64,000 nt of DNA from the NCBI RefSeq assembly GCF_042661465.1, contig NZ_JBHSWE010000001.1, positions 1,302,001-1,366,000 of the forward strand, in the 5' to 3' direction. How positions within the stretch are numbered: position 1 is the first letter of the stretch; each line of letters starts with the position of its first letter. Shown piece after piece: positions 8,753 through 17,075 of the stretch. The notes beneath the pieces were generated by a model. It was not told the DNA's origin. It worked only from the letters and a program-made list of their open reading frames with translations, and did not search any database. Source of the stretch: Marinobacterium_A aestuariivivens. GTDB lineage: Bacteria > Pseudomonadota > Gammaproteobacteria > Pseudomonadales > Balneatricaceae. Both the position numbers and the translations under genes were made by a program.

Positions 8753-8828
8753 TGGCCTCCCCGCAGGGACTCGAACCCCGATTTAAGCCTTAGGAGGGCC
8801 TCGTTCTATCCAGTTGAACTACGGGGAG
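8753..8828 (-). tRNA. tRNA-Arg (anticodon CCT)
   Basis: The reverse strand folds into a full cloverleaf. The acceptor stem is CTCCCCG/CGGGGAG, the D stem GTTC/GAAC, and the anticodon stem AGGCC/GGCTT around the loop CTCCTAA, giving anticodon CCT for AGG codons. The T arm is CGGGG-TTCGAAT-CCCTG. The 3' CCA is encoded. Confidence 0.96.
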
Positions 8829-9032
8829 AGGCACGGTCACGGATCGGCTGGTGGGACCCGTGTTCTGAGTTGCGAAGCGCATGCTATTGAATTCCCGGCG
8901 GTGCGTCAACCTGCACGAGGCAATGAACGAGCTGACGACTCTCTAATTTCAGTCTCCCTCAGCAGACCCTGACCCTTCCTGCCGTGCTTTTTCGCTGCCA
9001 CCGAAAACACGTCAATCCATATTGATACAACC

Positions 9033-9051
9033 AATGATAATTATTATCATT
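9033..9051. promoter_or_regulatory. Fur box upstream of exbB
   Basis: AATGATAATTATTATCATT is a perfect 9-1-9 palindrome that matches the Fur consensus closely. It is about 40 bp before the exbB start. Iron-replete repression of exbB-exbD-exbD-tonB follows from established Fur biology. Confidence 0.92.
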
Positions 9052-9068
9052 ACTATCCTTTTTATCCT

Positions 9069-9078
9069 CCCCCCCCCC
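9069..9078 (+). other. Homopolymeric C10 tract in the exbB leader
   Basis: Ten consecutive C residues lie between the Fur box and the AAGGA ribosome-binding site of exbB. Such tracts slip during replication, so leader length may vary between cells. Base-calling error in the tract is equally possible. Confidence 0.6.
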
Positions 9079-9090
9079 AAGGATTGAACC

Positions 9091-9864
9091 ATGGATGAGA
9101 TCTCGCAGCTCCAGCAGCCACCATCCACAGCCGTTATCGCCGATACTCCGGCCGCTGCGGATACAGGCTTTGCGACCGACGCCCTGTCTTCGACTGCCTC
9201 CCTCTCGCTGAGGGATCCGTTGCTGGATTTTCTCCAGGTCGGCGGCCCGGTGGTCTGGATTCTGCTCGGTTTTTCCGTGCTCGCCCTGAGTATCGCCCTG
9301 ATCAAGCTCTGGCAGTTCGCCCGGCTGCGTCCCGAAAGCAGCGGCGATATCGAAGAAAGTCTCACCCACTGGCAGGCCGGACAGGCCGGTCCTGCGCTCG
9401 AAGCTCTCAAGCCCCGGCGTCCGGCATCCGAACTGGTGGCGCTGGCGATGCAGGGCCTCAGCGACGAATCGCGCGACCTCCCGCTGTTAAAGGACGAACT
9501 CGAGCGCGTTGCGACGCTGCGCCTGAACCAGTTGCGCGCCCTGCTTCGCCCGCTCGATGTCATCGCGACCTTGAGCCCGCTGCTCGGCCTGCTCGGCACG
9601 GTGCTCGGCATGATCGTCGCGTTCCAGCAGATGGAAGCGGCCGGCAGCCAGGTCGACCCCTCGGTGCTGTCCGGCGGCATCTGGCAGGCGCTGCTGACCA
9701 CCGCCGTGGGTCTGGCCGTGGCGATTCCGGTGGTCACGGTGCACAACTGGCTCGAGCGCAAGACCGAACGGGTCGCCGCACTGATGAACGATGCCGTGAC
9801 CCGCGTATTCACCGGCCGGCCGGGAAAGCTGAAGCTGGCCGAGGCGGGCCGTCATGCGGCTTGA
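9091..9864 (+). CDS. exbB: ExbB-type proton channel (MotA/TolQ/ExbB family)
   Basis: This 257-residue inner-membrane protein forms the pentameric proton channel that, with ExbD, energises TonB. After a soluble N-terminal extension (1 to 45), a first membrane helix follows at VGGPVVWILLGFSVLALSIAL. The family core LDVIATLSPLLGLLGTVLGMIVAFQ comes next, and then GGIWQALLTTAVGLAVAIPVV. Start codon and AAGGA site lie just after a Fur box and C10 tract. It overlaps exbD by 11 bases, so the operon is translationally coupled and should be induced by iron starvation. Confidence 0.92.
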   Translation: MDEISQLQQPPSTAVIADTPAAADTGFATDALSSTASLSLRDPLLDFLQVGGPVVWILLGFSVLALSIALIKLWQFARLRPESSGDIEESLTHWQAGQAGPALEALKPRRPASELVALAMQGLSDESRDLPLLKDELERVATLRLNQLRALLRPLDVIATLSPLLGLLGTVLGMIVAFQQMEAAGSQVDPSVLSGGIWQALLTTAVGLAVAIPVVTVHNWLERKTERVAALMNDAVTRVFTGRPGKLKLAEAGRHAA

Positions 9865-10248
9865 TGTCGCCCTCCCGTCCAGAAGACGTGCCATCAGCCT
9901 GACCCCGCTGATCGACGTGGTCTTCATTCTGCTGCTGTTCTTCATGCTGTCATCGACCTTCCTGCAGTGGCGCCAGATCGATCTGTCGACGCCGGGCGAG
10001 ACAGCGACCGAGGCGCGGAGGTCCTCCGCGTCCACCTGCTGACCGAGGATGGACGTTTCGAACTGAACGGACGGCAGTACGGCATCAGCGATCAGGCCGC
10101 TCTGGTCCGGCTCGTCGCAAGCAACCCTGATGACGTCTATGCCCTGAGCGTGGCGCCGGGACTGACAACCCAGGCGATGATCCGGCTACTGGATGCACTC
10201 AAGGCCGCCGGCGCCATCCATGTATCCCTGACGGAAACGGCGCCATGA
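9854..10248 (+). CDS. exbD: ExbD/TolR biopolymer transport protein 1 (frameshift as read)
   Basis: This gene encodes the plug subunit of the ExbBD motor. The N-terminal part reads ISLTPLIDVVFILLLFFMLSSTF, containing the essential proton-carrying Asp in the single membrane helix. The periplasmic part continues in another frame from about 10015 as EVLRVHLLTEDGRFELNG through VSLTETAP. Joined, they make about 131 residues, the normal ExbD length. The break lies in a GC-rich stretch and is likely a one-base error. It overlaps both exbB and the second exbD at ATGA-type junctions. Confidence 0.85.
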
Positions 10249-10673
10249 AAATCGCCTTGACCCAGAATCGCAGCCGGCCGGCCGGCGACGACAACCTGAT
10301 CCCGCTGATCAACGTCGTCTTCCTGATGCTGATCTTCTTTATGGTCGCCGGCCAGATCAGCCGCTCCGATGCGCTCAGGATCCTGCCACCGGCCTCGATC
10401 AGCGAGACGCGGACAGCCGATGAGAACCGCGCCCTGGTGCTGATTGCCGATAAGCTGCTCTATCTCGACGATGAAGCCGTGACGCTGGACAGCCTCGGCG
10501 ACAGCCTGGCACGGAAGTTCGAACAGGCAGAGGTTCCGGAGGACTTTTCGGTGCTGGTCAAGGCCGAGGCCAGCACACCGGTCGACGAACTCCAGGCGGT
10601 ACTGAGGCAGATCCGCTCGGCGGGACTGATGAAGGTGTCGCTGGCCACCCGGCTTCGGGGAGAGTCGGCATGA
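10245..10673 (+). CDS. exbD: ExbD/TolR biopolymer transport protein 2
   Basis: This 142-residue second ExbD has DNLIPLINVVFLMLIFFMVAGQI as its membrane helix. The position equivalent to the usual Asp (LIDVVF) reads LINVVF, so the conserved protonatable Asp appears replaced by Asn here. It has a periplasmic domain ending in QIRSAGLMKVSLATRLR. The gene overlaps the first exbD and tonB by four bases each. Two ExbDs after one ExbB suggest a heteromeric plug in which only one subunit carries the proton-relay Asp. The functional consequence is inference. Confidence 0.88.
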   Translation: MKIALTQNRSRPAGDDNLIPLINVVFLMLIFFMVAGQISRSDALRILPPASISETRTADENRALVLIADKLLYLDDEAVTLDSLGDSLARKFEQAEVPEDFSVLVKAEASTPVDELQAVLRQIRSAGLMKVSLATRLRGESA

Positions 10674-11434
10674 TCGGCACCCGTCACTGGCTGACAGCGC
10701 TGCTGCTGGCGGTTGCGCTTCACCTGCTCGGATTCGTTGTCGTGATGGCGCAGGAAGCGGACGACGGCGCGAAAGGTGCGGGCGAACAGGGCATCGAGAT
10801 CGACCTCGGCATGCTCGGTGACCTGGGGGCAGAGGCCGAGACCCTCGAGGCGGTGGCACCGGAACCGGAGCCCGAGCCGATACCCGAGCCCGAGCCCGAG
10901 CCTCAACCGGAACCGGAGCCCGAGCCGGTCGCGGAGCCGGAGCCGGTAACGCCGCCCAAGCAACAGGCGGAGGTACGCACCGAGCCAATGCCGGAACCGA
11001 AACCGGCACCGAAACCCAGGCCCGAACCGGCTTCCAAGACGGAGCAGACGGCGAAGAGCGGGAAGACGCAGCAACCGAGCAGCCGCAAGGCCGCAACCGG
11101 CCGTGCAAACGCGGCCAGCAGCGGCGGCGACCCGGCGGTCCGGCAGTCCTACTACGCGGTACTGGCGGCACATCTGGCGAAGCACAGGCGCTACCCGGTC
11201 GCCGCCCGCCGCCGCGGCGAGGAAGGTATCGTCAAGCTGTTCTTCGTGCTCGATCGCAACGGCGAGATCGAAGAGTACCGGATCAGCGAAAGCTCGGGCC
11301 ACCGCCGGCTCGACGAAGCGGTGATCCGGATGCTGGAGAGCGCCCGCCCCTTGCCGGCCTTCCCGACCGGGATGAAGGAGATGCAGCTGTCGGTCAGTCT
11401 TCCGATCGCCTTCGCGATCAACGAGCGCCGCTAA
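10670..11434 (+). CDS. tonB: TonB energy-transducing protein
   Basis: This 254-residue protein carries proton-motive energy to outer-membrane siderophore or heme receptors. It has an N-terminal membrane anchor (LTALLLAVALHLLGFVVVM) and a Pro/Glu-rich spacer of EPEP repeats at about residues 63 to 110, followed by a Lys/Pro stretch. The C-terminal TonB domain includes HRRYPVAARRRGEEGIVKLF and SGHRRLDEAVIRMLESARPL. It closes the exbB-exbD-exbD-tonB operon under the Fur box. No TonB-dependent receptor lies in the window. Confidence 0.92.
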   Translation: MIGTRHWLTALLLAVALHLLGFVVVMAQEADDGAKGAGEQGIEIDLGMLGDLGAEAETLEAVAPEPEPEPIPEPEPEPQPEPEPEPVAEPEPVTPPKQQAEVRTEPMPEPKPAPKPRPEPASKTEQTAKSGKTQQPSSRKAATGRANAASSGGDPAVRQSYYAVLAAHLAKHRRYPVAARRRGEEGIVKLFFVLDRNGEIEEYRISESSGHRRLDEAVIRMLESARPLPAFPTGMKEMQLSVSLPIAFAINERR

Positions 11435-11481
11435 CGGTTGAGCCGGCCAGAAGCGACGGGCAGGCCCAACCGTCGACTAAC

Positions 11482-12120
11482 TCAGCGCAGAAACTCTTCG
11501 CGGGTGCGGGCATCGCTTTTGAAAATGCCGCCCAGCGCAGTGGTTTCGGTCTGGGAGTTGACGTCCATCACGCCACGGGATTTGACGCAGTAGTGGGTCG
11601 CATTGATGGTCACGGCGACGTTGTCGGTCTCGAGCAGCGTCTGCAGCGCCACCAGAATCTGCTGCGTCAGGCGCTCCTGCACCTGCGGACGCTGGGCGAA
11701 GAAACGCACGATGCGGTTGATCTTGGACAGGCCGATAATCTTCCTGCCCGGTATATAAGCGACCTTGGCGGCACCGTCGATGGTAACGAAGTGATGTTCA
11801 CAGGTGCTGACGACGGCAATATCGCGCACCTTGATCATCTCCTCGACGGCCATTTTGTTCTCGATCAGGGCCATTTTCGGAAACTGACTGTAATCGAGAC
11901 CGGCAAAGATTTCGCTGACGTACATCTTGGCGATCCGGTGCGGGGTCTCCGTCAGGCTGTCGTCCTCGAGATCGAGTCCCAGCGTACCGACCACCTCGGT
12001 CATCAGTCCCTTGATACGCTCATACTTCTGTTCGCGACTCATGCCGTTGTCTTTGAGCGGCGTCTCGAGTCCCTTCTCCTGCAACACCTCACGAACCAAT
12101 TTCGCTTCGTCGGAAATCAT
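11482..12120 (-). CDS. folE: GTP cyclohydrolase I
   Basis: This 212-residue enzyme converts GTP to 7,8-dihydroneopterin triphosphate, the first step of folate synthesis. The zinc-ligand motifs STCEHHF and HYCVKSRGV are intact, as are the active-site segments TPHRIAKMYVSEIF and YIPGRKIIGLSKINRIV. The length is typical of type I FolE. It is convergent with tonB and separated by a short stretch that can fold as ACGGTTG/CAACCGT without a T-tract. It looks monocistronic, and no folate neighbours are present. Confidence 0.97.
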   Translation of the reverse strand: MISDEAKLVREVLQEKGLETPLKDNGMSREQKYERIKGLMTEVVGTLGLDLEDDSLTETPHRIAKMYVSEIFAGLDYSQFPKMALIENKMAVEEMIKVRDIAVVSTCEHHFVTIDGAAKVAYIPGRKIIGLSKINRIVRFFAQRPQVQERLTQQILVALQTLLETDNVAVTINATHYCVKSRGVMDVNSQTETTALGGIFKSDARTREEFLR

Positions 12121-12464
12121 CTTCTCACCCTGGGTTCGCCCGATACTATCGGTGCATATGATTCATTTACGAGTCTCTCCCGCGATTGGATTGTCCTGGT
12201 CGTGCGGGTCCCGTTTTTGACGCCGACAAGTGTGGCGCAATGATGATCAGCACGGAAGCACTTTCTGTCTCCGTTTTGTCATGTTTAATTGCTAATCGGC
12301 AATCCGGATGAATACTTTAGCGGCACAGCAGCAATACGAAAACAGTCAGGGTGTAAATGATGCCAAAGTCGCAGCCGTCACCACCTGGCGGGTGACGGCA
12401 AGGACCAAACCGGGCGCACATCCATGGGCACCGCTGACGGCAGCCCCGTGGATGCGTTTCTGCA
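12121..12464. other. Intergenic region between folE and the flavin monooxygenase
   Basis: About 344 bp lie between the folE start and the monooxygenase stop. I find no convincing gene. The right half is GC-rich, and the left half is AT-richer and presumably holds the folE promoter. No repeat, RNA gene or clear terminator is visible. Confidence 0.5.
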
Positions 12465-13592
12465 TCACCCCGGCGAAACCGACCAGGCATCGTAGCCGTA
12501 GACCCAGTCGGCGTTGCCGCCGGCCTTGAGCCACTCGTTGCCGCGCGAGCCACGCTGAACCCGGGCGGTCCTTTCCTTGCGCCCCGCTTCATAGCGCTGG
12601 AAGGCTGCCGCGACACCCTTGCAGTCGACACCGGCCATGGCCCGGCCCAGCACCACCGCATCCTCGATCGCCATGCAAGCGCCCTGAGCCATGAAAGGTA
12701 CCATCGGATGGGCCGCATCACCCAGAATCGTCACCGCCTCCTTCGACCAGACCGGCAGCGGCTCGCGGACGTAGAGCGCAGACTTGGTGACCTCGGTGCA
12801 GGCCTCGAGCAGGGCCCGGGCTTCGGGATGGAAGTCACGGTAGATCTCCCGCAGCTCCTCGACGTCACCCGCCAGGGTCCAGGATTCCTGATGCCAGTTG
12901 TCGAGCGGCGTAGTCGCGAAGATGAAGGTATCGCGGCCGCAGTTCAGCGGGAAGGTCACGATCTGCATCTCCGGCACCGGGCCCCACCACTTGGTAAAGG
13001 CATCGAGATTGGGAATGTCGAGTTTGTCCGAGGGCACCACCGAGCGATAGGAAACGATGCCGGTGAACTCGGGACTGTCCTGTCCGAACAGCGCCGTGCG
13101 AATGGCCGAATGGATACCGTCGGCACCGATCAGGGCGTCACATTCGAATTCAGTGCCATCGGTAAACTGCACCCGGACGGCCCCCTCGCCCTGTTCGAAA
13201 CACTCCACCTGTTTGCCGAAGCGGACCGAGTCTTCGGGAATCGAGGACAACAGTGACTGCAACAGGTCCGCGCGATGAATGGTCAACTGGGGCGCACCGT
13301 ATTTCCGTACCGCCGTATCGGCCATTTCCAGCCGGGACGTTTCCTCACCGCTGTCCCACAGACGGCTGATGCGGTAGGTCGGGCGGGCCGCCGTCTCGCG
13401 CAGCTTGTCGCCCACGCCCAGGCCGTCGAGCGCCCTGACCGCATTGGGCGTCAGGTTGATATCCGCACCGATGCGAAAGAACTCTGCGGCCCGCTCGAAC
13501 AGTACCACTTCGTGCCCCTGGGCCCGCAATGCGATCGCCGCCGCGACACCGCCGATACCTGCACCGCTGATTGCTATGGTCAAACCCGCCAT
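12465..13592 (-). CDS. FAD-dependent aromatic hydroxylase (6-hydroxynicotinate/salicylate hydroxylase-like)
   Basis: This 375-residue class A flavoprotein monooxygenase uses NAD(P)H and O2 to hydroxylate, or decarboxylatively hydroxylate, aromatic acids. It shows the dinucleotide motif ISGAGIGGVAAAIALRAQG, the GADGIHSAIR (DG) motif and the FAD-ribityl motif GDAAHPMVPFMAQGACMAIE. FTKWWGPVPEM and ADWVYGYDAW resemble 6-hydroxynicotinate 3-monooxygenase (NicC), but other nic genes are absent, so the substrate is open. It diverges from an IclR regulator across paired palindromes that probably control it. Confidence 0.85.
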   Translation of the reverse strand: MAGLTIAISGAGIGGVAAAIALRAQGHEVVLFERAAEFFRIGADINLTPNAVRALDGLGVGDKLRETAARPTYRISRLWDSGEETSRLEMADTAVRKYGAPQLTIHRADLLQSLLSSIPEDSVRFGKQVECFEQGEGAVRVQFTDGTEFECDALIGADGIHSAIRTALFGQDSPEFTGIVSYRSVVPSDKLDIPNLDAFTKWWGPVPEMQIVTFPLNCGRDTFIFATTPLDNWHQESWTLAGDVEELREIYRDFHPEARALLEACTEVTKSALYVREPLPVWSKEAVTILGDAAHPMVPFMAQGACMAIEDAVVLGRAMAGVDCKGVAAAFQRYEAGRKERTARVQRGSRGNEWLKAGGNADWVYGYDAWSVSPG

Positions 13593-13624
13593 GCTGCTGT
13601 CTCCAAGTCGATTATTTTATGTTA

Positions 13625-13638
13625 GTTCATATATGAAC
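13625..13638. promoter_or_regulatory. IclR-type operator 1
   Basis: GTTCATATATGAAC is a perfect 14-bp palindrome in the divergent promoter region between the hydroxylase and an IclR gene. It resembles the GTTCG-type palindromes bound by PobR/PcaU-like IclR regulators. Confidence 0.7.
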
Positions 13639-13643
13639 ATTTT

Positions 13644-13657
13644 GTTCAATTATGAAC
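13644..13657. promoter_or_regulatory. IclR-type operator 2
   Basis: GTTCAATTATGAAC keeps the same GTTCA/TGAAC half-sites 19 bp from the first operator, centre to centre, or about two helical turns. The arrangement suggests cooperative binding of two dimers on one face. Confidence 0.7.
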
Positions 13658-13733
13658 TAGTGTACTATGCAGCAGAGGCGCAGGCCCGTCAACCGGGGTC
13701 GCCCCGGCAGAATCAGACAATGCGGAGGATCCA

Positions 13734-14545
13734 ATGGACGCAGACTCGAAAGCGAAGGTGTTGACCGAAGAAGGCAGCCGCGACTACCGGGTACCGCCGG
13801 TGATGCGAGCCTTCCATCTACTGCGCTTCATCGGCAGTGGTCAGGATTGCAGCAACGTTCAACAGGCGGCACAGGCCCTGGGCATCAACCGCACCACCCT
13901 GATCCGGCTGCTTCAGACCCTGCTCGCAGAGCGGGCGATCGCGCGCACGACCGATGGCCGCGGCTACCGCCTGGGTCCGGGCCTGGTCTCGCTCGCGGCC
14001 CAGGCCCTCGAGCAGCAGGACCTGGTCGAAGTCGCCCGGCCGGTACTGCTGCGGCTGTCAGGGAGCTCGGCCTCTCGGCCTACCTCGGCATTCGCGATGG
14101 CGACTGCTCGCTCTATCTGGCAAGACAGACGCCGCAACGCAGCCTGGTCAGCAATATCCGGGTCGGCAGTCGGGTGCCGCTGCCGGCCACCAGTATCGGG
14201 CGGGTGCTGCTGGCCGGGATGAGTGACGACGCGATCAGGGAACTGTTACCGGAAAAGCAGCTCGCCGACCTCAGCCAGGGCCAGTTCGAACAGCACGCAG
14301 AACTGCTCAAATCGTTGCAGCAGGATCGTCGGGAGGGTTTGAGCTGGAGCATCGGATGCTACGAGGCGGGAGTCGGCTCCTGTGCGGTACCGGTTCCGGA
14401 TCGCCGCGGACACGCCGTTGCCGCGATCAACGTCGTCGGCCCGCAGCCAGCCTTCGAGAGTGCCGCCGGGCGTGCCCGCATCGGCGAGCACCTGCGACGG
14501 GCTGCAGCCGAGATCGCGGCACCCTCGGGCATGGCACGGGACTGA
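13734..14545 (+). CDS. IclR-family transcriptional regulator (frameshift as read)
   Basis: This regulator has a winged HTH (QAAQALGINRTTLIRLLQTLL) followed by an IclR effector domain. The frame changes near 14065: RPVLLRLS ends the first part and RELGLSAYLGIRDGDCSLYLA begins the second. The effector domain continues to SCAVPVPDRRGHAVAAINVV and stops at 14545. Joined, it is about 270 residues, which is normal for the family. It diverges from the aromatic hydroxylase, and two palindromes lie between them, so it most likely regulates that gene and itself. The break is probably a one-base error. Confidence 0.85.
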
Positions 14546-14654
14546 CAGGCACGGCCAACGCGCCAACACTGACCGGAATCAATAAACGGCCGTTGACCCG
14601 GATGAATCGATCATGATTCAATCAAGCAACCATATATAAAATATATTTTCCTAT

Positions 14655-15437
14655 ATGAACAAAAAAACGGAACAATATATCGTCCCCGGACTGGTTCGGG
14701 GCCTGGCCGTACTGCAGGTGTTCGACAACCGCCACAAGGAACTGTCGATGGCCGAGATCGCCGAACGTATCGGTCTCAACCGCTCCAGCGTCTTCCGGCT
14801 GGTCTATACACTCGAGAACGACGGCTTCCTGCAGCGCATCGCCGGCGGCAACCGCTACCGCCTCGGCGCACGGGTACTGGACCTGGGCTTCCGCTTCCTG
14901 ACCGGTCTCGACATGCTGGAACCGGCCCGCCCCATTCTCACCCGTCTCTGCGACGATACCCGGATGACGGCCCACCTGGTCATTCGCGACGGTACCGATA
15001 TCGTCTATGTCGACCGTTACCAGGCCAATACACCCTTTACCAGTACCGTCAGCGTTGGCACCCGCTTTCCCGCCTATGCCACCACGCCCGGTCAGATACA
15101 GCTCACGGGACTGGGCGAATCGCAGATCCGCAGGCTCTTTCAGGGTATCGAGATGCAGCCCTTTACCAGCCGCACGCCGACCAGCATCGAAGCGTTGCTC
15201 GAGCGCCTGGAGCATATACGACCGCAACCGGCGGTGGTCAGCTGGGGGCATTTCGACACTCGCATCTCGGCCTGCACGGCACCGGTGCTTGGTCGCGGCC
15301 AGAAGATCGTCGCCGCCGTGTCGGTCAGCTGCCCGATCGGCAGCGTGGCCCGGGAGGAACTCGAAGGCGGCGTGCGCGACAGCGTGATCCGGGCCTCGCG
15401 GGCACTTTCGAAAACCCAGGGATGGTTTGCGGGGTGA
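14655..15437 (+). CDS. IclR-family transcriptional regulator
   Basis: This intact 260-residue IclR protein has an HTH at MAEIAERIGLNRSSVFRLVY and an effector domain with IVYVDRYQANTPFTSTVSVG and SACTAPVLGRGQKIVAAVSV. It is a close paralogue of the IclR at 35206 to 35993, sharing the start YIVPGLVRGLAVLQ and most effector motifs, including the CPIGS/CPLGS segment. AT-rich DNA with ATATATAAAATATATTTT directly upstream may be its operator. Its location just before the porin and ABC transporter suggests control of the catabolic region. Confidence 0.9.
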   Translation: MNKKTEQYIVPGLVRGLAVLQVFDNRHKELSMAEIAERIGLNRSSVFRLVYTLENDGFLQRIAGGNRYRLGARVLDLGFRFLTGLDMLEPARPILTRLCDDTRMTAHLVIRDGTDIVYVDRYQANTPFTSTVSVGTRFPAYATTPGQIQLTGLGESQIRRLFQGIEMQPFTSRTPTSIEALLERLEHIRPQPAVVSWGHFDTRISACTAPVLGRGQKIVAAVSVSCPIGSVAREELEGGVRDSVIRASRALSKTQGWFAG

Positions 15438-15474
15438 AAAAACCAGCCCGGTGTCGAGGCCGACACCGGGCTGG
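15437..15474 (-). terminator. Rho-independent terminator of the porin gene
   Basis: CCAGCCCGGTGTCG at 15443 pairs perfectly with CGACACCGGGCTGG ending at 15474. On the reverse strand it is followed by six T residues. It ends porin transcription and overlaps the stop codon of the convergent IclR gene. Confidence 0.9.
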
Positions 15475-15505
15475 AAATCATCGAAGGGGTTGCGACACCT
15501 GGTTA

Positions 15506-16542
15506 TCAGAAACGCACGTTGACGCCGATACCGAAGTTGTCGTTATCCGACTCGTCGTAGGCTCCGGCTTCGGCCCAGAAGTCGAGATGCCCGTCGTGGG
15601 TGTATTTCACCTGGGCGAGCACTGCGCTGTCTTCGGTCAGTGCACCGGAGGTTGGTTCCTCGCGATCCTGGTAGGACAGCGAGTAGGCGAACTTGTTGCG
15701 GGTGTAGGTACCGGTGACACCGTAGACATCGAAGTCGGCACCGGTGGCCCCGAGGTCGCGGTTCGCCTCGTAGACGCCGGCCAGGCGGAAGTGGTCCCAG
15801 TTGTAGTGCGATGCCACGACCCAGCGCTCGCGGTCGGTTTCGCCTGAACTGATGCCGATCATCTCCTTGTCATAGACACTCAGATTGACACCGAACATGA
15901 AGCGGTCGGTCTTGTAGACACCATGTGCGATCTTGAGGTCATCATCGGTCGAGCTGCCGTTATCGACGCTGGCGAGCACGAACTTGGCATAGAAGTTGTT
16001 CCAGACCGGGGTTTTGTACACCAGGCCATCCTTGCTCCACTTGGTCTGAGTCCACATGCGCGCGCCGTTGGGTGCGCCCGATGGCGTGCTGTCCTGGGTG
16101 TTCAGCTCGAAGACATCCACCGGCTCGTAGAACTCTTCGTAGACGCCGGATTTGGCGTCACCGAACGCGAAGAGACCATAGTCGGTAATAAAGGCCGCGC
16201 CAGCATAGCGAATGAAGATATCGTCATCGTCATCGTGCAGCTGGTTGATTGCACTGTAATAGATGCTCTTGGTGCCATCACCGTCCGCCAGAGGCGCAAA
16301 GTCCGCTTCGAAGCGGTATGCCAGCTTGAGGCTGTCCGACAGAAGATGCAGTCCGCGCGCGCCCAGTATCGCCTTGGAAAGATAGGGGTGGAGTCGGTAT
16401 CGTTGCCGAGAAAATTGCTTTCCTCGAAGTGGGCAATACGACCGCTGAGCTGACCATAGACGGTCGGCATTTTCATTTCGGCCTGGGCGCCAAGGGAGGC
16501 GGTCGCACAGGTGACGGCAAGGGCAACAGCAGAACGTTTCAT
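15506..16542 (-). CDS. Outer-membrane porin (frameshift as read)
   Basis: This general porin has a signal peptide (MKRSAVALAVTCATASLGAQA, start 16542 after GAGGT) and the porin opening MKMPTVYGQLSGRIAHF. After a frame change near 16380 (DSTPIFP to LSKAILGARGL) it runs as beta-strand-rich sequence to the C-terminal GIGVNVRF, whose terminal Phe is the outer-membrane assembly signal. Total length is about 345 residues, normal for a trimeric 16-strand porin. A strong terminator follows. It is divergent from the ABC transporter and may admit its substrate. Confidence 0.85.
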
Positions 16543-17075
16543 CGATAGACCTCGGTCTTGTTGTTGTAGTTTTGAATATGAACTCTTCATTTAAATTCAA
16601 ACACAACCTAACCCTGCTCGTTTTCTAGATCAACTATCGATTTACATATAAAACTTTTATGCTTCATTTCATATACTAAATCCCAGTACCTCGCTATCCA
16701 GCCGGTCCCGGCATCGCTCTTTCGATCACCTCCTCCTGCCAGACCCGACGCGATCACTCGCCAGCACGAACACAGGACCTGGCCGCAAAACAATTATTTA
16801 AATCCATAATTTCAATACCTTAAACAAACCTCACCTAACCTTTGAGGCCACAACCATCCCGTTCAGGTCCTGACCGGTAACGTCCGACACGGTTCTCGCG
16901 ACCTCCTTCCAGGGTTGCATTGGGGTATCAAAGCTGATATTCCTAATACGAAACGCTAGTTCACATTTAAAACAATATCGATCTGGACAGCTTGCCGTGA
17001 ACGCCTCGACTGCCTCGAGCGGCAAGCAGCAGCGTCCGGCTTCGGAAAACCAACAGGGTCTAGTGGTACATAACA
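16543..17075. other. AT-rich divergent promoter region between porin and ABC transporter
   Basis: These 533 bp hold no convincing gene. The part next to the porin contains an imperfect inverted repeat at 16571 to 16601 (TTTGAATATGAA and TTCATTTAAATTCAAA), whose ATGAA/TTCAT half-sites resemble the IclR-type palindromes at 13625. The rest is AT-rich and probably carries the two divergent promoters. Confidence 0.5.

Noticed and set aside
9854..10248. Programmed frameshifting in the first exbD
   Set aside because: The break is not at a slippery heptamer, and similar breaks occur in many unrelated genes here, so an assembly error is the simpler explanation.
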